Source: Sphingomonas flavescens (GTDB taxonomy: Bacteria > Pseudomonadota > Alphaproteobacteria > Sphingomonadales > Sphingomonadaceae). From it: 64,000 nt of DNA. The stretch is from contig NZ_CP133016.1 of the NCBI RefSeq assembly GCF_030866745.1, forward strand, positions 868,001 through 932,000, read 5' to 3'. Below the pieces are notes generated by a model. That model was given only the letters and a program-made list of their open reading frames with translations, was not told where the DNA came from and ran no database searches. Below are positions 62,993 to 64,000 of this stretch, one piece after another (within the stretch, counting starts at the first letter, position 1; every line of letters starts with the position of its first letter). The translations under genes were made by a program, and so were the position numbers.

Positions 62993-64000
62993 TCAGGCGA
63001 ACTTCAGCAATTTGATGCTTTCCGAGTTCACGACCTGGCCGCCGATTCGCTTCGTTGCGTAAAAGTGGACGTACGGTTTGTGGGTGTAGGGATCGCGCAG
63101 GATCGTCGTCGCATTGCGCTCGGCGATCACATAGCCCGCCTTGAAGTTGCCGAACGCGATCGACAGGCTGCCCGCCGCAATGTCCGGCATGTCCTCCGCC
63201 TCGATCAGCGGATAGCCCAGCAGCGTCGCCGGCTGGCCCGCCGCCAGGCTCGGCTGGAACATGAAGGCGCCGTCCGCAGTCTTGAATTTGCGCACCGCGG
63301 CCGCCGTCGCCGAGTTCATCACGAACACCGCGCCCTGACGGTACGGCGAGCGCAACGTCTGGACGAGGTCGATCAGCTTGTCCGCCGGATTGCTCGCCGG
63401 GAACGCGCCCGCCGCCCCGGTCCCGAGAACCTGCAGCGTGCCCATCGCCCGCGCCCCGTCTGAAGTCGTCGCGTTCGGCGACGTCAGGAAGCCGAGCGGC
63501 TGGTTGACGCCCGTCCCGCTGACGAACGCCTTGCCCTCGGGCGCGCGCGAACTCGGTGGCGATCTCATTTGCGAGCCATTTCTCGACATCGAACGCGACG
63601 TCGTCGAGCATCTGCTGCGACGCCGCCGGATTGGCGTACAGTTCGCCGCCCGCCGGCACGATCTCGCTGAAAGTCGGTGTCCCCGTCTCCGGCCGCGCCG
63701 CCTCGAATCCCACCCAGCCCGACGGCGTGCCGCCCGTGGTGATCAGCTTGCGGTAACCCGCGCTGCCGACTTTCACGACATTGGCGATGCTGCGGATCGG
63801 CGAAATCGCCACCAGCGTCTCGTCGATGACGCGGTCGATCTCTTCCGGCACCGCATAGCCGCCGATGGCATCGCTCGAGCCGCCGATCGCTTTCGTCTCC
63901 ATTCCGGACTCGATCCCGCGCCGCACATATTGGTCGACGAAGTTCACCGCTTCCGCCGACTTCACGCCGTCCAGCATCGGCCGCTGCGCCTGGATCGCGC
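62993..64000 (-). pseudogene. HK97-type major capsid gene (g5), frameshifted and cut by window edge
   Basis: The major capsid protein is read in two frames. Frame A (64000 down to about 63548) includes GGYAVPEEIDRVIDETLVAISPIRSIANVVKVGSAGY and VEKWLANEIATEFARA. Frame B (about 63550 to 62993) continues EGKAFVSGTGVNQPLGFLTS through HFYATKRIGGQVVNSESIKLLKFA. An intact homologue would read on as ...EFARxEGKAFVSG. One extra base in the GCGCGCGCCC tract near 63541-63550 explains it. It may be a true mutation or a sequencing error. The 5' part is beyond the window. Confidence 0.72.

Overview
The window is GC-rich DNA, almost fully coding, from an alphaproteobacterium that is most likely a member of Sphingomonadales (Sphingomonas-like). 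Pointers are the split b/b' ATP synthase subunits, a PEPxxWA-type C-terminal sorting motif, a YdbH-YnbE-YdbL set, alpha-type RpoH and EcfG promoter patterns, and a gene-transfer-agent (GTA)-type structural cluster. No gene-free stretch exceeds about 300 bases. Function calls rest on reading motifs and gene order; no database search was possible.

Layout. 1-5.4 kb: phenylacetate and acyl-CoA catabolism (paaA cut by the window edge, paaI, paaG), an APH-like kinase plus acyl-CoA dehydrogenase pair, and an SDR. 5.4-8.2 kb: a PEP-CTERM protein, a JmjC/cupin oxygenase and two small genes. 8.5-18.7 kb: an accessory region with three large minus-strand secreted-type proteins that share a C-terminal FG-GAP repeat module (one is a serralysin-like metalloprotease with RTX repeats). 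Between them sits a fasciclin / SigK-like sigma / RskA-like anti-sigma unit. A 36-bp duplicated fragment of the neighbouring dehydratase gene flanks the third RTX gene. 18.8-24.2 kb: a threonine dehydratase-like gene, paaZ with an array of TTCAC-type motifs upstream, a cyclic-nucleotide-binding/thioredoxin-reductase-like fusion, and a CBS protein.

24.2-51 kb is mostly housekeeping: the F0 operon (atpI-B-E-b'-b), ydbH-ynbE-ydbL, radC, purB, an orphan PAS/GAF protein, dnaK-dnaJ with an RpoH-type promoter, fabD-fabG, an APC permease, a Rieske oxygenase, rpsF-rpsR-rplI, a Gln/Ser/Gly-rich protein with an EcfG-like promoter, regulators, tRNA-Val(UAC), cysQ, an SDR, an L,D-transpeptidase, and a proline-rich outer-membrane barrel protein.

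51.2-64 kb, running off the window, is a tightly overlapping minus-strand GTA-like or phage-derived structural operon in RcGTA order: capsid, connector, head closure, tail terminator, tail tube, g10, g10.1, tape measure, distal tail, hub, NlpC/P60 peptidase, megatron-like protein, DUF2793. It departs from RcGTA in three ways. A 740-residue tailspike-like beta-helix protein lies between capsid and connector. The distal-tail (DUF2460) protein carries a large N-terminal extension, while the g15-like protein is short. The capsid gene reads with a one-base frameshift. These are the main novelty candidates of the window.
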